Shown in pieces: positions 1 to 11,153 of a DNA stretch of 64,000 nucleotides (the first letter of the stretch is position 1; each line of letters begins with the position of its first letter). Made by a program: the position numbers and the translations under genes. The notes beneath the pieces are model-generated. The model was not told where the DNA came from and ran no database searches. It saw only the letters and a program-made list of their open reading frames with translations. Source of the stretch: Seminavis robusta (lineage: Eukaryota; Bacillariophyta; Bacillariophyceae; Naviculales; Naviculaceae); the NCBI GenBank assembly GCA_903772945.1, contig CAICTM010000174.1, positions 1-64,000 on the forward strand. The letters run 5' to 3'.

Positions 1-1159
1 GAATACGGTCGAATATCGCCCTTGGGATTGGGAGATGATACAGCGCAAATTACGCCCTCCGAATTTGTTCAGAAAATGTTAGAAGCACACCCCGACAATA
101 TTCATGTGGTGTTGGGAACCTGCACGGGCGTGGAAACCGATCAAGGATCCGAACGAGGGAACCGCAAAATTGTTGGCGTCAAATACACACCACGCGACAA
201 TAGTGACAACAATAATAACGACGAACAACTCTTGGCAGCGGATGCCGTGGTTGTGTCGGCGGGACCTTGGTCCTGTGCCGCCGAAGATTGGTTTCAAGGA
301 GCCGTCAAGCTGCCCATGGAGGGTGTCAAGAGCACCTCCATTGTCTGGAAAAAGCCAGAAGGAGAATCGGTGGATGCCACGGCTCTCTTTTGTGGAGAAG
401 ACGATCGATTTGGTACCCATCGTACGTTCACAGAATGTCATTTTGTTGCCTACAGTTTTGGCAGAAATTTTGCACACAACAACCGGCTGTTTGGTTGTTT
501 CTGACTTTTGCTGTTCTTGCGTATTTTTGTGTGTGTCTTTCTTGATTTTTGTATGCAGTCGAGGTCTACCCCCGTCCCGACGGCGAGATTTACATTTGCG
601 GTATCGGAGGAAGTGATTACATATCCACAGAAGACCTCAAAAATCTTGCATTCTTGGAGGATTGTAATGCCAAAGAGGCCCGAGTACAAGCTGCCAAGAA
701 TTCCTTTGAGCAAATGTCATCAATTTACCGAACACAAGGAGAATTGGATCGAGTGCAAGCTTGTATGAGGCCATGTCCACCGTGAGTTTAGTTTGTTTGT
801 CGGATTGGGTTGCATTGAATTGCATTGGATCAGTCTGTTCCTTTGCACATCGTACTTACTTGTCAAGTTGCTTCATCCTGATACACACACTCTTTTCTTG
901 CTCTCTCCACTTCAGCGACGCCAAACCTTACATGGGTGAAATTCCAGGCTTTGAGGGTGCGTACATCAACGCTGGTCACAACTGTTGGGGAATTGCATGG
1001 GCACCTGCCTGTGGAAAGGTCATGTCAGAGCTGGTCTTGGATGGCGAAGCACAAAGTATTGACTTGAGGCCGTTCGAGCCAACGCGATTCACACCAGCAG
1101 CCCAACGAGGGAACCGAGGTAGGAAAAAGAAAGGAACCAATGTTGGAGAGCAGTGGTAG
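1..1159 (+). CDS. FAD-dependent oxidoreductase (DAO fold, TDA3-like), 3' part
   Basis: This is the C-terminal part of a D-amino-acid-oxidase-fold flavoprotein, an FAD enzyme that oxidises amino or related groups; the true substrate cannot be told. The gene runs in from the left edge, so the Rossmann GxGxxG motif is outside the window. I read three exons: 1-421, 559-781 and 916-1159, with GT-AG introns of 137 and 134 nt whose phases match. The junctions give HLEVYPRPDGEIYICG and DAKPYMGEIPGFEGAYINAG. Typical of the family are DAVVVSAGPWS, the PRPDG-IYICG strand and the late GHNCWGIAWAPACGK stretch that closes the FAD site. The closest remembered relatives are TDA3-type fungal proteins (inference). 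About 295 residues are visible, ending in a short basic tail. Confidence 0.8.
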
Positions 1160-1643
1160 AGTAGAGAACGCACCTTCTTGCAAAACTTGCCAGCCTAGCT
1201 AGACTACACGTCACTAGCTACTGTACGGTAGGCGATGTGCACTCCTGAATTTGATTGGCCAGCTTGCTAGCTATTACCTGTCTGGCAAAAGTAAACCAGC
1301 CTGTGTTTTCACCCTTATTACTTACCTAGAGACCCTGCCGCTAGAGGGGCATCACCCCAATCAACTGGCTCTAGGTTTACCGTTCTGCTCGCTTGGGTTA
1401 GACTAGTTCAATTGAGCATGCAACTTGGCCAGAGCCTGTGCCGACACTGTTGGTCGTTACTCGACATGCACTTACTCGACTAGCAGGAAGATTGCTTTAG
1501 ACAAAGGTAGTTAAGGTAAATAAATATTTGGGTTGTAGTTAACTAAACATATCAATCAAAATTGGTTTTACCGCATCTACCTCCATCTCAAGGTTGCACA
1601 GAGAGAACCAGCGGCGAACGACAAGAAAACCCGAATTGGAACC
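1160..1643. other. Intergenic, no gene seen
   Basis: No supported gene. The stretch contains several CTAG-type palindromes and AT-rich DNA near 1500-1560, just before the conserved start of the next (decayed) gene. Confidence 0.5.
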
Positions 1644-3031
1644 ATGGTGCTCCCCTCGCGGTCCAATTCCATGTCACAGCTGTCTCGACCTCCCCTCATA
1701 TTTTGCCTGGAAAGCAAAAACCAAGATTCACTCCGAAAACTAGCCAGCAGCAAAATTTATTCAACTATACCCCCCGCCCCCCGATGATACAATTGTCAAC
1801 GAGGAACTCCTCCAATCCAGGAGGAACCAATCACTTCCCATTCCTTGGCTTAGGGCAACTTCATCGCCACAAGGTGCCCCATGCAGAACGACGGCCATCA
1901 GAACTGAATATCATGGGCAGTGATGTAGTCAGCACGGAATACACACTGAAAACCATCCAACAGGCCCAATCCAATCCATGCTTGACTAAACTGGAACTGG
2001 AAGATGTCGTCACACGGCAGGACGGTCAGTCTGCTGCCATTCATGGTGCCATTTGCGCATTGCTAGCTCAGCAACGCCAGTGGAAATACATCAGATTTAT
2101 TGATTCTGTACTGCTTCAAGATAGACAAGGAACTGTGGTCACGCAGTTGCAGACTTATTGCCACCAGCAAATGACCATGTGGAATGCCATTCAGCAACCT
2201 GCTAAGGGTAAGCCCATCCTGTTCCAGATCAATCTGGAAGTGGCCTCGGGAACTTCCATGAATGTAGTCCTAGAAGTATTCATGGAACTACAGAAGCTCC
2301 CAATATTGACAGGCATTGATTTTGGAGGAGGTCTCTATGGGGTTTGAAAGGCCAATGTACCCACCAGGTTGGCAGATTTGTGTCACAGTGATGACTTGTG
2401 CCTGGAACAAATGATCATACTCTCCCTGTCATGTGCTGCAACAGAAACAGCAGCTGCAAGCAATGTCAAAATGCTGTTGAAGGCGTGTTCCAGGAAACTG
2501 CAAAGTCTCAAGAGAGAGGCTGCTGGCAACCCATATCGTGAAGGTCCCTTGCTCAAGCACAAAACGGGAAAGAGCAAACAGCAAAGCAGACAAGTGGAGG
2601 ATAACTCGCCCCTGACGGAGGAAACGGATGACAGTTTGTGGTGGAGGGATTTGAAATTGCATGATGATGACATCCAAGGCGCCTTCCAGCACTCTCAATC
2701 TTCATTGGGACACCGTAGACAAAACCTCAAGAGATCAAGATCTCCCCAGCAACCGCAGCAAAGACATAGACCTCAGCAAAGACAACTCCAACAATCTCCC
2801 AAGCAATCACATCAGCAACACAGTCCCAAACAGAGTCATCACAGGGTTCAATTCTGTCATCTTCCAAAGCCAGATTATGATTGGGCACACAATCATGCCG
2901 ATCACACACCCATCAGTCGACAGCACCATATGAGAGACATTGGTAGAACCGCCGCCAAAGTGAAACCAGACTACCGTTGGGACAAGCATCACCACAGTAG
3001 CCCTGCAGTGGATTATTCCGCTACTGAATGA
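1644..3031 (+). pseudogene. Decayed paralogue of the large disordered protein at 6572-10831
   Basis: From about 1906 to 2440 the translation aligns with the N-terminal conserved domain of the 1389-residue protein 4 kb downstream: GSDVVSTEYTLKTI here against CSDVIVSTEFTLSRM there, LTKLELEDVV against ITKLELEDLI, and WKYIRFIDS against WEYVRFVDH. One in-frame TGA at 2345-2347 interrupts the alignment, and homology continues in the same frame after it (NVPTRLADLC against RIPTELRTLC). The ATG at 1644 starts MVLPSRSNS, like the MVLRRSPVRS start of the paralogue, but lies in a different frame from the conserved domain. An unseen exon structure could explain that shift. The C-terminal half (2500-3031) is Gln/His/Lys-rich. 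Two independent problems make a pseudogene more likely than a working gene; a sequencing error is the alternative. Confidence 0.6.
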
Positions 3032-3072
3032 TGTTCAGGATAAAAAACTATCTTTTCATAACCCTCATCATT
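3027..3072 (-). other. Hairpin in the 3' region of the GST gene (weak SECIS-like)
   Basis: On the minus strand AATGATG (3072-3066) pairs with CATCATT (3033-3027), enclosing an AT-rich imperfect stem with AAAA near the tip. ATGA and TGAA face each other at the base, as in a SECIS core. However, only 27 nt separate them, shorter than usual, and ATGA to AA is 8 nt where 10-13 is usual. The hairpin lies about 420 nt after the GST stop codon and overlaps the end of the convergent gene, where it could equally serve 3'-end formation. No other SECIS-like element was found by eye in 3032-3484. Confidence 0.2.
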
Positions 3073-3484
3073 TGGTCTACTGACTAGCCAATGCAGTTCT
3101 AGTAAATGTCTCGGGCTGTTGGAGAGTCCTTCTTCAGGCTGCTTCCTCTCAAAATGGCTGGAGAAGTGGAGGTCTTGAATTCGAGGCTAGGCTTCAGAAC
3201 GAAGCAGAAAAGAAATATGTGATTGCTACATAAGGTACCGGTACTGTTTAGACATTCCTTTGCTTGACACACATTGCGGTGCCATCGTAGATAGAGACCA
3301 CGTTTGCTTCTTCTGCTTGTTGCGTGTCCTCTTTGCATCAACCAATTGACTTGCACGTTCCAACCCTCAGCATTTGTATATACTGCTGTGGCCAGGGTGG
3401 TGAAAATTGGTGTCATTTCAAGAAGAAAAACGGCGCACAGAACCCTTTTTGGACTGCACTCTTTTATTTCTGGTGCGTAGTGCT

Positions 3485-4249
3485 TCACCGACTGTTCCCA
3501 GGCGCACCGGGTGTAATGTAGCTCACGTAGTAGTTCTGGGTTGACCTGAGCACGTACGATTCCGGTCCATTGCTCGCTTGTACCGAGGGGCGTTCGATGA
3601 CAGCTTTCATCCACTCCAGTACCTTTTTGGGGAGACCAATTTTTTTTGTCACGGAAATACCACGAAAGTATGGAATCGTCAGCCCAAAACGATGAACCCA
3701 GGGTGCTGTGATGCACTCGGCTACGGAAAACTGTTGGCCCAAACAAAATGGGCCAGCATCATCACGGAGACATGGTTCCAATTCACAAAGCGCCTGACGA
3801 AATTGTGTCTCTGCCGTTTCCACTTGACGGTCCGAAGTAGCCATGAGAAGACTATAGTAGCTATCCATCACAGAATCGAACTCCTCGAGAAACGCGTCGA
3901 CGAGATCTCGTTCGACTCCTTTTAGAGGATACATTCGGTCGTTGGTCCCAAGGTTTTGACAAATGTACTTCGCAACGTCTTCACTTTCGATTACCAAAGT
4001 GTCTTCTCCATATTCAAGAAGAGGCACCTTGGCACTCCCGTAGCCACCCGCCAGGGCGTACTTGTCCAGAAATTCATCTGGTTTAGACGAGAGGTCAATA
4101 ATCCGATGATCCAAGGGGACTTCCTGTTCCAACAGAGCGATCCATGCTCTTTGGGCAAACGGTCATTCGCCAGAGTTCCACAGGATCACATTTCTATTGC
4201 TGCCATTGCTTGTGGATGCCAACAAAAGCAACAGACAACGGGGCGTCAT
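3485..4249 (-). CDS. Lambda/omega-like glutathione transferase with TGA at the catalytic Cys (candidate selenoprotein)
   Basis: Single-exon reading of 255 codons from ATG 4249-4247. The N-terminal thioredoxin fold is clear: strand NVILWNSGE, then the active site, helix PFAQRAWIALLEQ, the cis-Pro segment KVPLLEYG and the glutathione-binding ESEDVAKYI. The C-terminal helical domain follows (residues about 110-240). Cys-type GSTs of the lambda, omega and dehydroascorbate reductase groups have CPFAQ or CPFC at this site and act in thiol transfer and glutathionyl reduction. Here the codon for that Cys (4165-4163) is TGA. The frame is otherwise open on both sides, so this is either selenocysteine or a single nonsense change. 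A hydrophobic start (CLLLLLA) might be a short signal peptide. The terminal codon is also TGA, and a TAA follows seven codons later. No convincing SECIS was seen by eye. Confidence 0.75.
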
Positions 4250-4282
4250 CTCGATGAGTGCTGGCCACTGGTGGCTCTGTTA

Positions 4283-4355
4283 GTATACTGGGCAGACCCC
4301 CGTGATCTCTGACCCCTTTTATATACCGGGCAGACCCCGGTGATCTCTGAACCTG
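4283..4355. repeat. Two tandem copies of a ~37-bp unit
   Basis: TATACTGGGCAGACCC followed by GTGATCTCTGA occurs twice with a few differences (4283-4319 and 4320-4355), immediately before the satellite block. No coding potential was seen. Confidence 0.7.
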
Positions 4356-5322
4356 TTTATTGTGGTGGTGGTTGGTTTTGGTTGGTTGGTTATCCTTAGG
4401 GTTAGAGTTTAACTAAAAACGAAGCCCCCTCTTGGGCCCCCACATTTCTTACACAATCTCTTATAGCAACGGATCCTGAATATTTTCCTGACATTTGCAC
4501 ACCTCTAAACTCCCGTAAGCTACCAAGCCACTTTCTCAGATGGAAAAATCTAACGTCTAAACTCCCGTAAGCCACAACGATTCTTTCTCAGACGGGAAAA
4601 TCTGACGTCTCACGTTGCACATCTCTAAACTCCCGTAAGCTACCACGCCTCTTTCTCAGACGGAAAAATCTAACGTCTCACGCTGCACACCTCTAAGCTC
4701 CCGTAGCTACCACGCCACTTTCTCAGACGGAAATATCTAATGACACTACCTTCAGCCAAACTTCAAATATTACTATGCCGGCCCATCTTTTAAGTCAGCT
4801 GCCCGGTATATCTATTACACCTCCGGTGTCCTTTATTGTGGTGGTGGTGTTTGGTTGGTTTGGTTGGTTGTTTATCCTTAGGGTTAGAGTTTTTAAAAAC
4901 GTTAGCCCCCTCTTGGGCCCCCAAATTTCTTACACATTCTCTTTTAAAAATCATAGCAACGGATCCTGAATATTTTCCTCACGTTGCACACCTCTAAACT
5001 CCCGTAGCTACCACGCCACTTTCTCAGATGGAAAATCATCTCACACACCTCTAAATCCCTAAGCTACCAGCCACTTTCTCAGACGGAAAAATCAACGTCT
5101 CATGTTGCACACTCTAACTCCCGTAAGCTACACGCCTTTCTCAGACGAAAAAATCTAACGTCTCATGTTGCACACCTCTAAACTCCCGTAAGCTACCACG
5201 CCACTTTCTCAGACGAAAAAATCGAATGACACTACCTTGAGCCAAACTTCAACAATATTACTATGCCTGCCCATCTTTTAATTCAGCTCGCCCGGTATAT
5301 CTATTACACCTCCGGTGTCCTT
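4356..5322. repeat. Nested satellite: two ~480-bp units, each with four ~65-bp monomers
   Basis: Two higher-order units lie head to tail (4356-4831 and 4832-5322). Each begins TTTATTGTGGTGGTGG, runs through TATCCTTAGGGTTAGAG and CCCCCTCTTGGGCCCCC, carries four monomers built on CTCCCGTAAGCTACCACG plus CTTTCTCAGACGG, and ends CTATTACACCTCCGGTGTCC. Differences between the units are mostly one- or two-base length changes. The TTAGGGTTAG piece is too short to be telomeric repeat. Confidence 0.85.
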
Positions 5323-6571
5323 TTTGGTTGTCGGTTGGAGGGTTGCTGCTTACTGCTTGCCAGGCTTTCGTTGTTGAGTGAGTGCGCGCCTGTGGTCGCA
5401 TGTTGGTGGATAACAGCTCTGCTGACCTAAACAATCTTCCTCAGAACCTTTTAGAACTGTCACTCGTCCTCGGATTGCTGGAACTACCAGGACGGTACAT
5501 GTAGATCTACATGTATGTAGCAACAGCTATTGTGAGTTGTGAGCTCTCCCACACAGACACCCAATCAAGATCCTGCTTTGGGTTGACCCAGAATGAATCT
5601 TCAACCAGCCAGAGTCGGTGGGGAAGTTTTGAAGGGGAGGGAAAATAAAAAGATGGGATCCGAAGTACGATGTGTCTAGTGTGGAACAAGATCTCACTAT
5701 GCATAGCTTGCAGTTCATTCTAGTAGGTGAGGTGGTGTTGCAGAGGTTTACCCAGCTATCAAGAAGAGAAGTGAAAAGCTGCGGTCCTGGAAGCACGAGG
5801 TAGTGGCCAGCCAAACGGCCAAACATCCCAAACTAGCTAGCTAGCTCGCCTCATCCGGTTTATGGATTGCATCAGCCGTACTGATTGCTGGTAACTGCCC
5901 TATTCATCTTCCCAGTGTGAACCAAGTAATGAGCAATGACAAAAAATACTGTCGGTAGCGCTACCGGCTACTAGCTAGCGGTACCAGGAAGCAAAACCTC
6001 TCCGATCCTCTTGTACCGTACAGTGCCGCTACAATGCTCTTCGGACTACAGTATGCATAATAATATCTCAGCATGACCTGGCAACTGCTCGGGGCTATCT
6101 CAGCATGACCTGGCGGTGCGAGCTGCGGGTGCGGTAAAAGCTACATCGTACATGCTACATACATACCGGTACCACCTGGTACCTGGTACATGTTGCCTTC
6201 AGTTTCAGCGTTTCAGCATTGCAACATTGCAACATCTACCACAGTGATCTAGGTGCTTCTTTATGTCATCTGTGGTAACTTGAGATTTAAACAACTGTGA
6301 TTACGCTTGTCGTTGAAACATAAGAGAAGGTCTCGTGTTGATGTGCAAAAGGTGTAAAATGACCAAACGGAGCAGCTCGGAGCTCAGAGCAGAAGGACTT
6401 TCCTCGATCTCATTCGGATTCTTCTTCGACATCAATGCAGAGCAAGCTCGTGGACATGCAACATTGATGTCTTGTCAGCCAGTGAAAGTATAGCTGATGC
6501 ATTCATATCAATAGAGCTTGTAAAGAAGTGGGGGATACCGGTATCAGGAAGAGGCAATCGAATCCAAGAAG
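5323..6571. other. Intergenic, no gene seen
   Basis: About 1.2 kb with no convincing reading frame. It holds several CTAGCTAG and GGTACC-rich palindromic patches, and a short direct repeat of ATCTCAGCATGACCTGGC (near 6063 and 6099) in the presumed promoter side of the next gene. Confidence 0.5.
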
Positions 6572-9500
6572 ATGGTGCTGCGTCGGTCCCCAGTCCGATC
6601 CAGGTGAGTTTTGACTGTCGGTCTGATGGAAATAAAGATCCTCTTTTGCCGTGAGCTCGCTCAACCTCGTTTATGTTCTGCGTGTTTACTCAGGTCCGGG
6701 GATGCCGTGAGTGGATCTATGCGCTCTCATCATTCCGTGGATAGTACCAATAGCAGTGGAAGCCGACGTGCCCCCAGTCGCCGCAATTTGATGCAGCAGC
6801 AATCCAGTCAACGTTCCGTCCGTCGAGGACGCTTAGGGCGACGCTTGCCCAAACTGAAACGAAGTGCCACAGCGACGGGTCGAATTGGTGGTGTCTTTCG
6901 ATCCATGTGGACACGCCCCTCGCATCTGGGCAATCAATCCGCCAGTGGCATTCACAATAATTCCAGCGATTGTCACTCGAACAATAACAGCCACAACAAT
7001 ACACAAACCAACGGCAGGCATCAAAACAAGAACGAACTCAACATTTTCTGCAGTGATGTCATTGTCAGTACGGAATTTACACTCTCCCGCATGGCATACG
7101 CTCGACAAACCACCTGCATTACCAAATTGGAATTGGAAGATCTCATTGAACGACACGACCAAACCCTCTTTTTGGAAGTCCGAGACTTGATGATTGCCGA
7201 CAAGCGTCCCTGGGAGTACGTTCGATTTGTCGATCACCTCTACGAGTTTGCCAGATATGAACGCTATCTGGAACTCAAACAACAACTGTGGCGTCTCGTC
7301 GAAGACGACGTCCGACAACTCAAAATTCCACTCCAATTCCAAGCCATTTTGGAACTCCAACGAGGATCCACCGTTGCCACGGCCATTTCCTTTTTACAAC
7401 GCATCCACAATTGTCCCGACTTGGAAAAAATTGAATTTTCCGGAGCCATGTTTGGATATTTGCCACTACGGATACCAACCGAATTGCGCACTCTCTGTCA
7501 ACATGGTTACGTACGAGAAACTGTCGTTCTCAAGGTGTCTTTTACCGTACCGGAACAAGTCACTGTGGCAGCGGCACGATTTGTCCAACAGAATGCCACC
7601 GCCGTGGCCATGGACACGTCCAGCAATACCGAACAAACACCCAGCGAATTGTGGGACGTGGAAGGGAGTTCCAAGGAATTGGGGGATTATTCCGTCTCCG
7701 TAGGCAAGGCACGGTCCGTCAAGCTACTTGCGCATTGCATTGTTACCTTGCAACAATTGCAAGCAGAACAACAACACAAAAAAGAAGAGGCACAACGGGA
7801 ACGGGAACTCGAATTGGCCTTGAGAGCGGGGGGGCACGCTAATAATGAAGGGGAACAAGCGCAAGAGCAACAATTGGAGGAGGAGAATAAATACGACAAG
7901 GATGAGGAATCAATATCTCCTCGTGCCATCAGACGATCATCCTTGTCGGACTTGGATCGAAGAAGGATCTTGAGTATGATGGATAAGAAGAAAGAACAAG
8001 GCAACGATGACGCAGGTGATTCGCCTTCCAAGACACACCGGAAATCAGACGACACCAGAGCACCGTTACGACGTACCAGAACTATGAATTCCGTGGATCG
8101 GACACCGTTTCGACGTACTAGAACCACCACATCCGTCGATCAGTGGAGGAAGCATCGTAAACTTCGGCGCAATTCTATGGACAACGGAGAGGAGGACGAT
8201 GACTTGGATTGCAGCGAAAAATCTCGTGTTCGCAGAAGACCACAACGCTCATCGTTGTCCCAAAGGAGAGCCTACCACTCAGATGATGATGACCCGCATC
8301 GACGACGCTTTGGGCATGCTTCGTGGTCGCACAAAGGAGCATTCTCATTCTCGCTCGACGATGATGTTCTCGACCAAAGTGACAATTATCATGTTCGACG
8401 ACGACGCCAACGACACAGCGGGCGAGCCTCTCGCACCACGGATGATCTAGACCAGAGCGACAATTTCCATGTTCGACGACGACGCCAACGACACAGCCAG
8501 CGAGCCTCCATGAATGATCTAGACCAGAGCGACAATTTCCATGTTAGACGACGCCGTCAACAACGAAAATCCCTCAGGCGAAACTCGCTCACGGTCGATG
8601 ACCTGGACAAAAGCGACAATTATCATGTGCGGCGACGCCGACAAACACGAACTTCGCTCAAACGATCCTCTCTCTCGGACGAAGAGGAACCAAACGCGAT
8701 TAAAAACAAGTACAGTGACTTGTTCCGCAATGGGCACCATTCTTGGTCTCATAGGAGATCCGTGCTCTCCGACGATGATGATGATGATGTTTTACACAAG
8801 AATGGCAATAGGCAACTGCAACAACTACACTCTTCGTGGTCTCACAAGAGAAGCTCTTTCATCTTGCGTGATGACCGTGACGATGATGACAATGATCTTG
8901 ATGACAGCGAAGATTACAACGGCCATTTCTTCCGAGGACACACGTCATGGTCTCCTTCTGCTAGGAGACCATCTGCTTTGCAAAACGACTTGGGGGATGG
9001 AGACAACAGCTTCCAAACCCCATCTCGAAAAAGTACCGGTCGATCGCGTGCGAGAAAGAAGGAAAAGTCAAGACGCAACCGGCCAGATAGCCAGACATTT
9101 GATGAGACGAGTTCCTCTTCAACCCTCTCTGAAGGCAGCGATGGAAGCCGAGGCCATGAGAAACTTTCATCAAAATCCATGCAGGACGAAGGCATCATCA
9201 CGGATACCGAATTATTGACAGACCTGGGTCAGCGCCCCAGACGGCGGTCGTCGTTCTCGGAAATGGAGGGACAAAAGGAGCCTTGTTTTGACTGGGAGGA
9301 TCTGAGGCTCAAAAACAGTCAGGAGGAGGAGGCGAAACAAGACTATTCGCCACCGAAGTTACGGCGAACCAAGACAATGCCATTATCGTTGGACCGGCGA
9401 AGGAAAGGGCTAGACGCGACACAACAACAATCCTCGTTATCAAAGCCGGACGTTGATGTGGCGGTCTCACGAGAAAAGCTCTCCTCGATGAGAAAGGGAC

Positions 9501-10831
9501 TGCAACATTCATTAAGCCAAATGCGCCTGGCCGAGTTCGTAGGAGCGGCAGAGTCGTCAGACGGTGTCCGGGGCGATGGAACATCTCGAACAACAACGAA
9601 GAAGAACGAACGGATTTCCCGCTCCAAACGAGTCCAACGCCATAGGTCCATCGACGGATCTGTCACCCGAACGAGGCTTCATCCACCACCAACTAGAACT
9701 TCGTTGGAGAAAAATAGCAACCACTCACAGTCCGCCAACGGCTCAGAGTCAGAAACAGCCACAAACCGGCCACAAAATGTTTCAACAATGCGTACAGGAG
9801 GACGCACGCCAAGACGAGGAGCCGCCATCAAACTGCAGCGTAGCAAGACACTTGACGGCAACATCCCTACTAATGGGGAAGCAATAAAGGCACAGGATAA
9901 CTCACAGTCAAACCAAACTAGGCCCAATCGGAAAAAGAAAAAGTCGCTAAAGAGATCCAAGTCATCGGGAGATGATCGGGATGAACCAGTGGCACCATGG
10001 ATGTCTCTCGTGAACGCCACCATCTCTCTGGAAAAGAAATCCGAGGCATCAGAACCATTGGGGCAATCACAGGAGATAGCAGAAGAGGATCCCAAGGAGC
10101 ACACAACAACCACCAAGAAGGAAGAACCAATTGCTGAGTTGTCAAGTTGCACTACTGACGCTTTGATAGCTCTGGAAAGCCAGATTTTCAACAACTCCAT
10201 ATCAATTCTTGATCTTTTTGGGGTCGAAGCGTCAGACATGGAACAGGATCAAAAGACTAAAACAGAAGGCAAGGCAACAACACCAGATGCGTCCTTTGCC
10301 AATGATAGCAATGCGCTGTCAGCTTCGACCATTACCATGGAGAATTCGTTGTCCAGCATGGAAGGCCCTGCGGCTGACGGCGATGATGAGAAAGAAACCA
10401 AGAAGCTTCACAAGTCCTTGTCAGTGTTGGAGCTATCGCCGAAAAGTGCTTCTTCGCGGCGGAAGAAGAACAAGGCAAAACGAAAGAGGCGTTTAACAGC
10501 TCAACCAATACCAGTACCCATGGTAGGTCCTCTGGCGCCACAGCGCTTTTGCAACTCGATGGCTTCATCTTTGGACAATGCTCGATTCAACTTGTCCGAG
10601 AGCGAGAACAACAACAACCAATCTGGCGCAATAGAGACTTTGGAGAAACAGCAGGAATTCGCACAAAATTTGCCTCCAACAACCAGCAAGAAGGGAGAAG
10701 CTTTGATTGCTCTGGAAAGCCAGATTCTGAATCACTCTGTATCTATGTTGGCTCTGTTCGGGGTTGAAGCATCCGACGGGGAAGAGGATCAAAAGGAAGT
10801 GGGAGACAAGGCGGTAGTTGCTGTGGCATAA
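6572..10831 (+). CDS. Large Arg/Ser/Asp-rich, mostly disordered protein with internal repeats
   Basis: I do not recognise this family. I chose the ATG at 6572 because it gives MVLRRSPVRS, which matches the start of the decayed copy at 1644, and joins in phase over a 90-nt intron (6604-6693). The exons 6572-6603 and 6694-10831 encode 1389 residues. Residues about 125-300 form the only ordered-looking domain, shared with the decayed copy. The rest is low-complexity. Four tandem repeats contain LDQSDNFHVRRRRQ (residues about 570-660), four segments contain H-SWSH (about 545-770), and a ~30-residue segment with ALIALESQI and LFGVEASD occurs twice near the end (about 1164-1200 and 1344-1380). Basic RRRR and acidic DDDD runs alternate, and many RR-S/T sites suggest phosphorylation or nucleic-acid binding (inference). 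Confidence 0.75.
8372..8652 (+). repeat. Coding minisatellite: four DLDQSDN..HVRRRRQ units
   Basis: Four in-frame units of about 60-75 bp encode D-LDQSDN-(F/Y)-HVRRRRQ followed by a basic Ser-rich tail. A degenerate fifth unit (DLDCSEKSRVRRRPQ) precedes them near 8205. The units differ mostly at third codon positions, so the array is not brand new, and the protein pattern appears conserved. Confidence 0.75.
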
Positions 10832-11153
10832 ACCTGGTTCCCTCGGCGCTTCGTTGGCAGATGGTCCGACTACAACAGGACCTAGCTAGCTAGACTTGCT
10901 TTTCACTATCATGACAAGTCGAGCTACCGGTAATGGACTTGGTAAGAGATTTCAGACGGCACGGAGCCAGTTGTAACATCATATATGTAACACAACTGTT
11001 ACTATGACAGATAGGTTTTTTAGCTGCCGTGTGGACTATGAATCTGTGGTGCAACTTGCCAGCTCGCTATTGCTTGCTTATCGTGCTATGGACACCAACT
11101 GACTACAGTGCCATAGTGCCAAGCAACCTCGCAACTGCTATGAATGCACTCTG
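10832..11153. other. Intergenic between convergent genes
   Basis: 322 bp between two stop codons facing each other. No gene or structure was recognised beyond a few CTAG palindromes. Confidence 0.5.

Noticed and set aside
2345-2347. In-frame TGA of the decayed paralogue as a second selenocysteine
   Set aside because: The aligned position in the intact paralogue is Leu/Pro in a non-redox domain, and the start is also out of frame, so a nonsense mutation is the simpler reading.
4400-4410. TTAGGGTTAG as telomeric repeat
   Set aside because: Only about one and a half units, always in the same place within the satellite unit.
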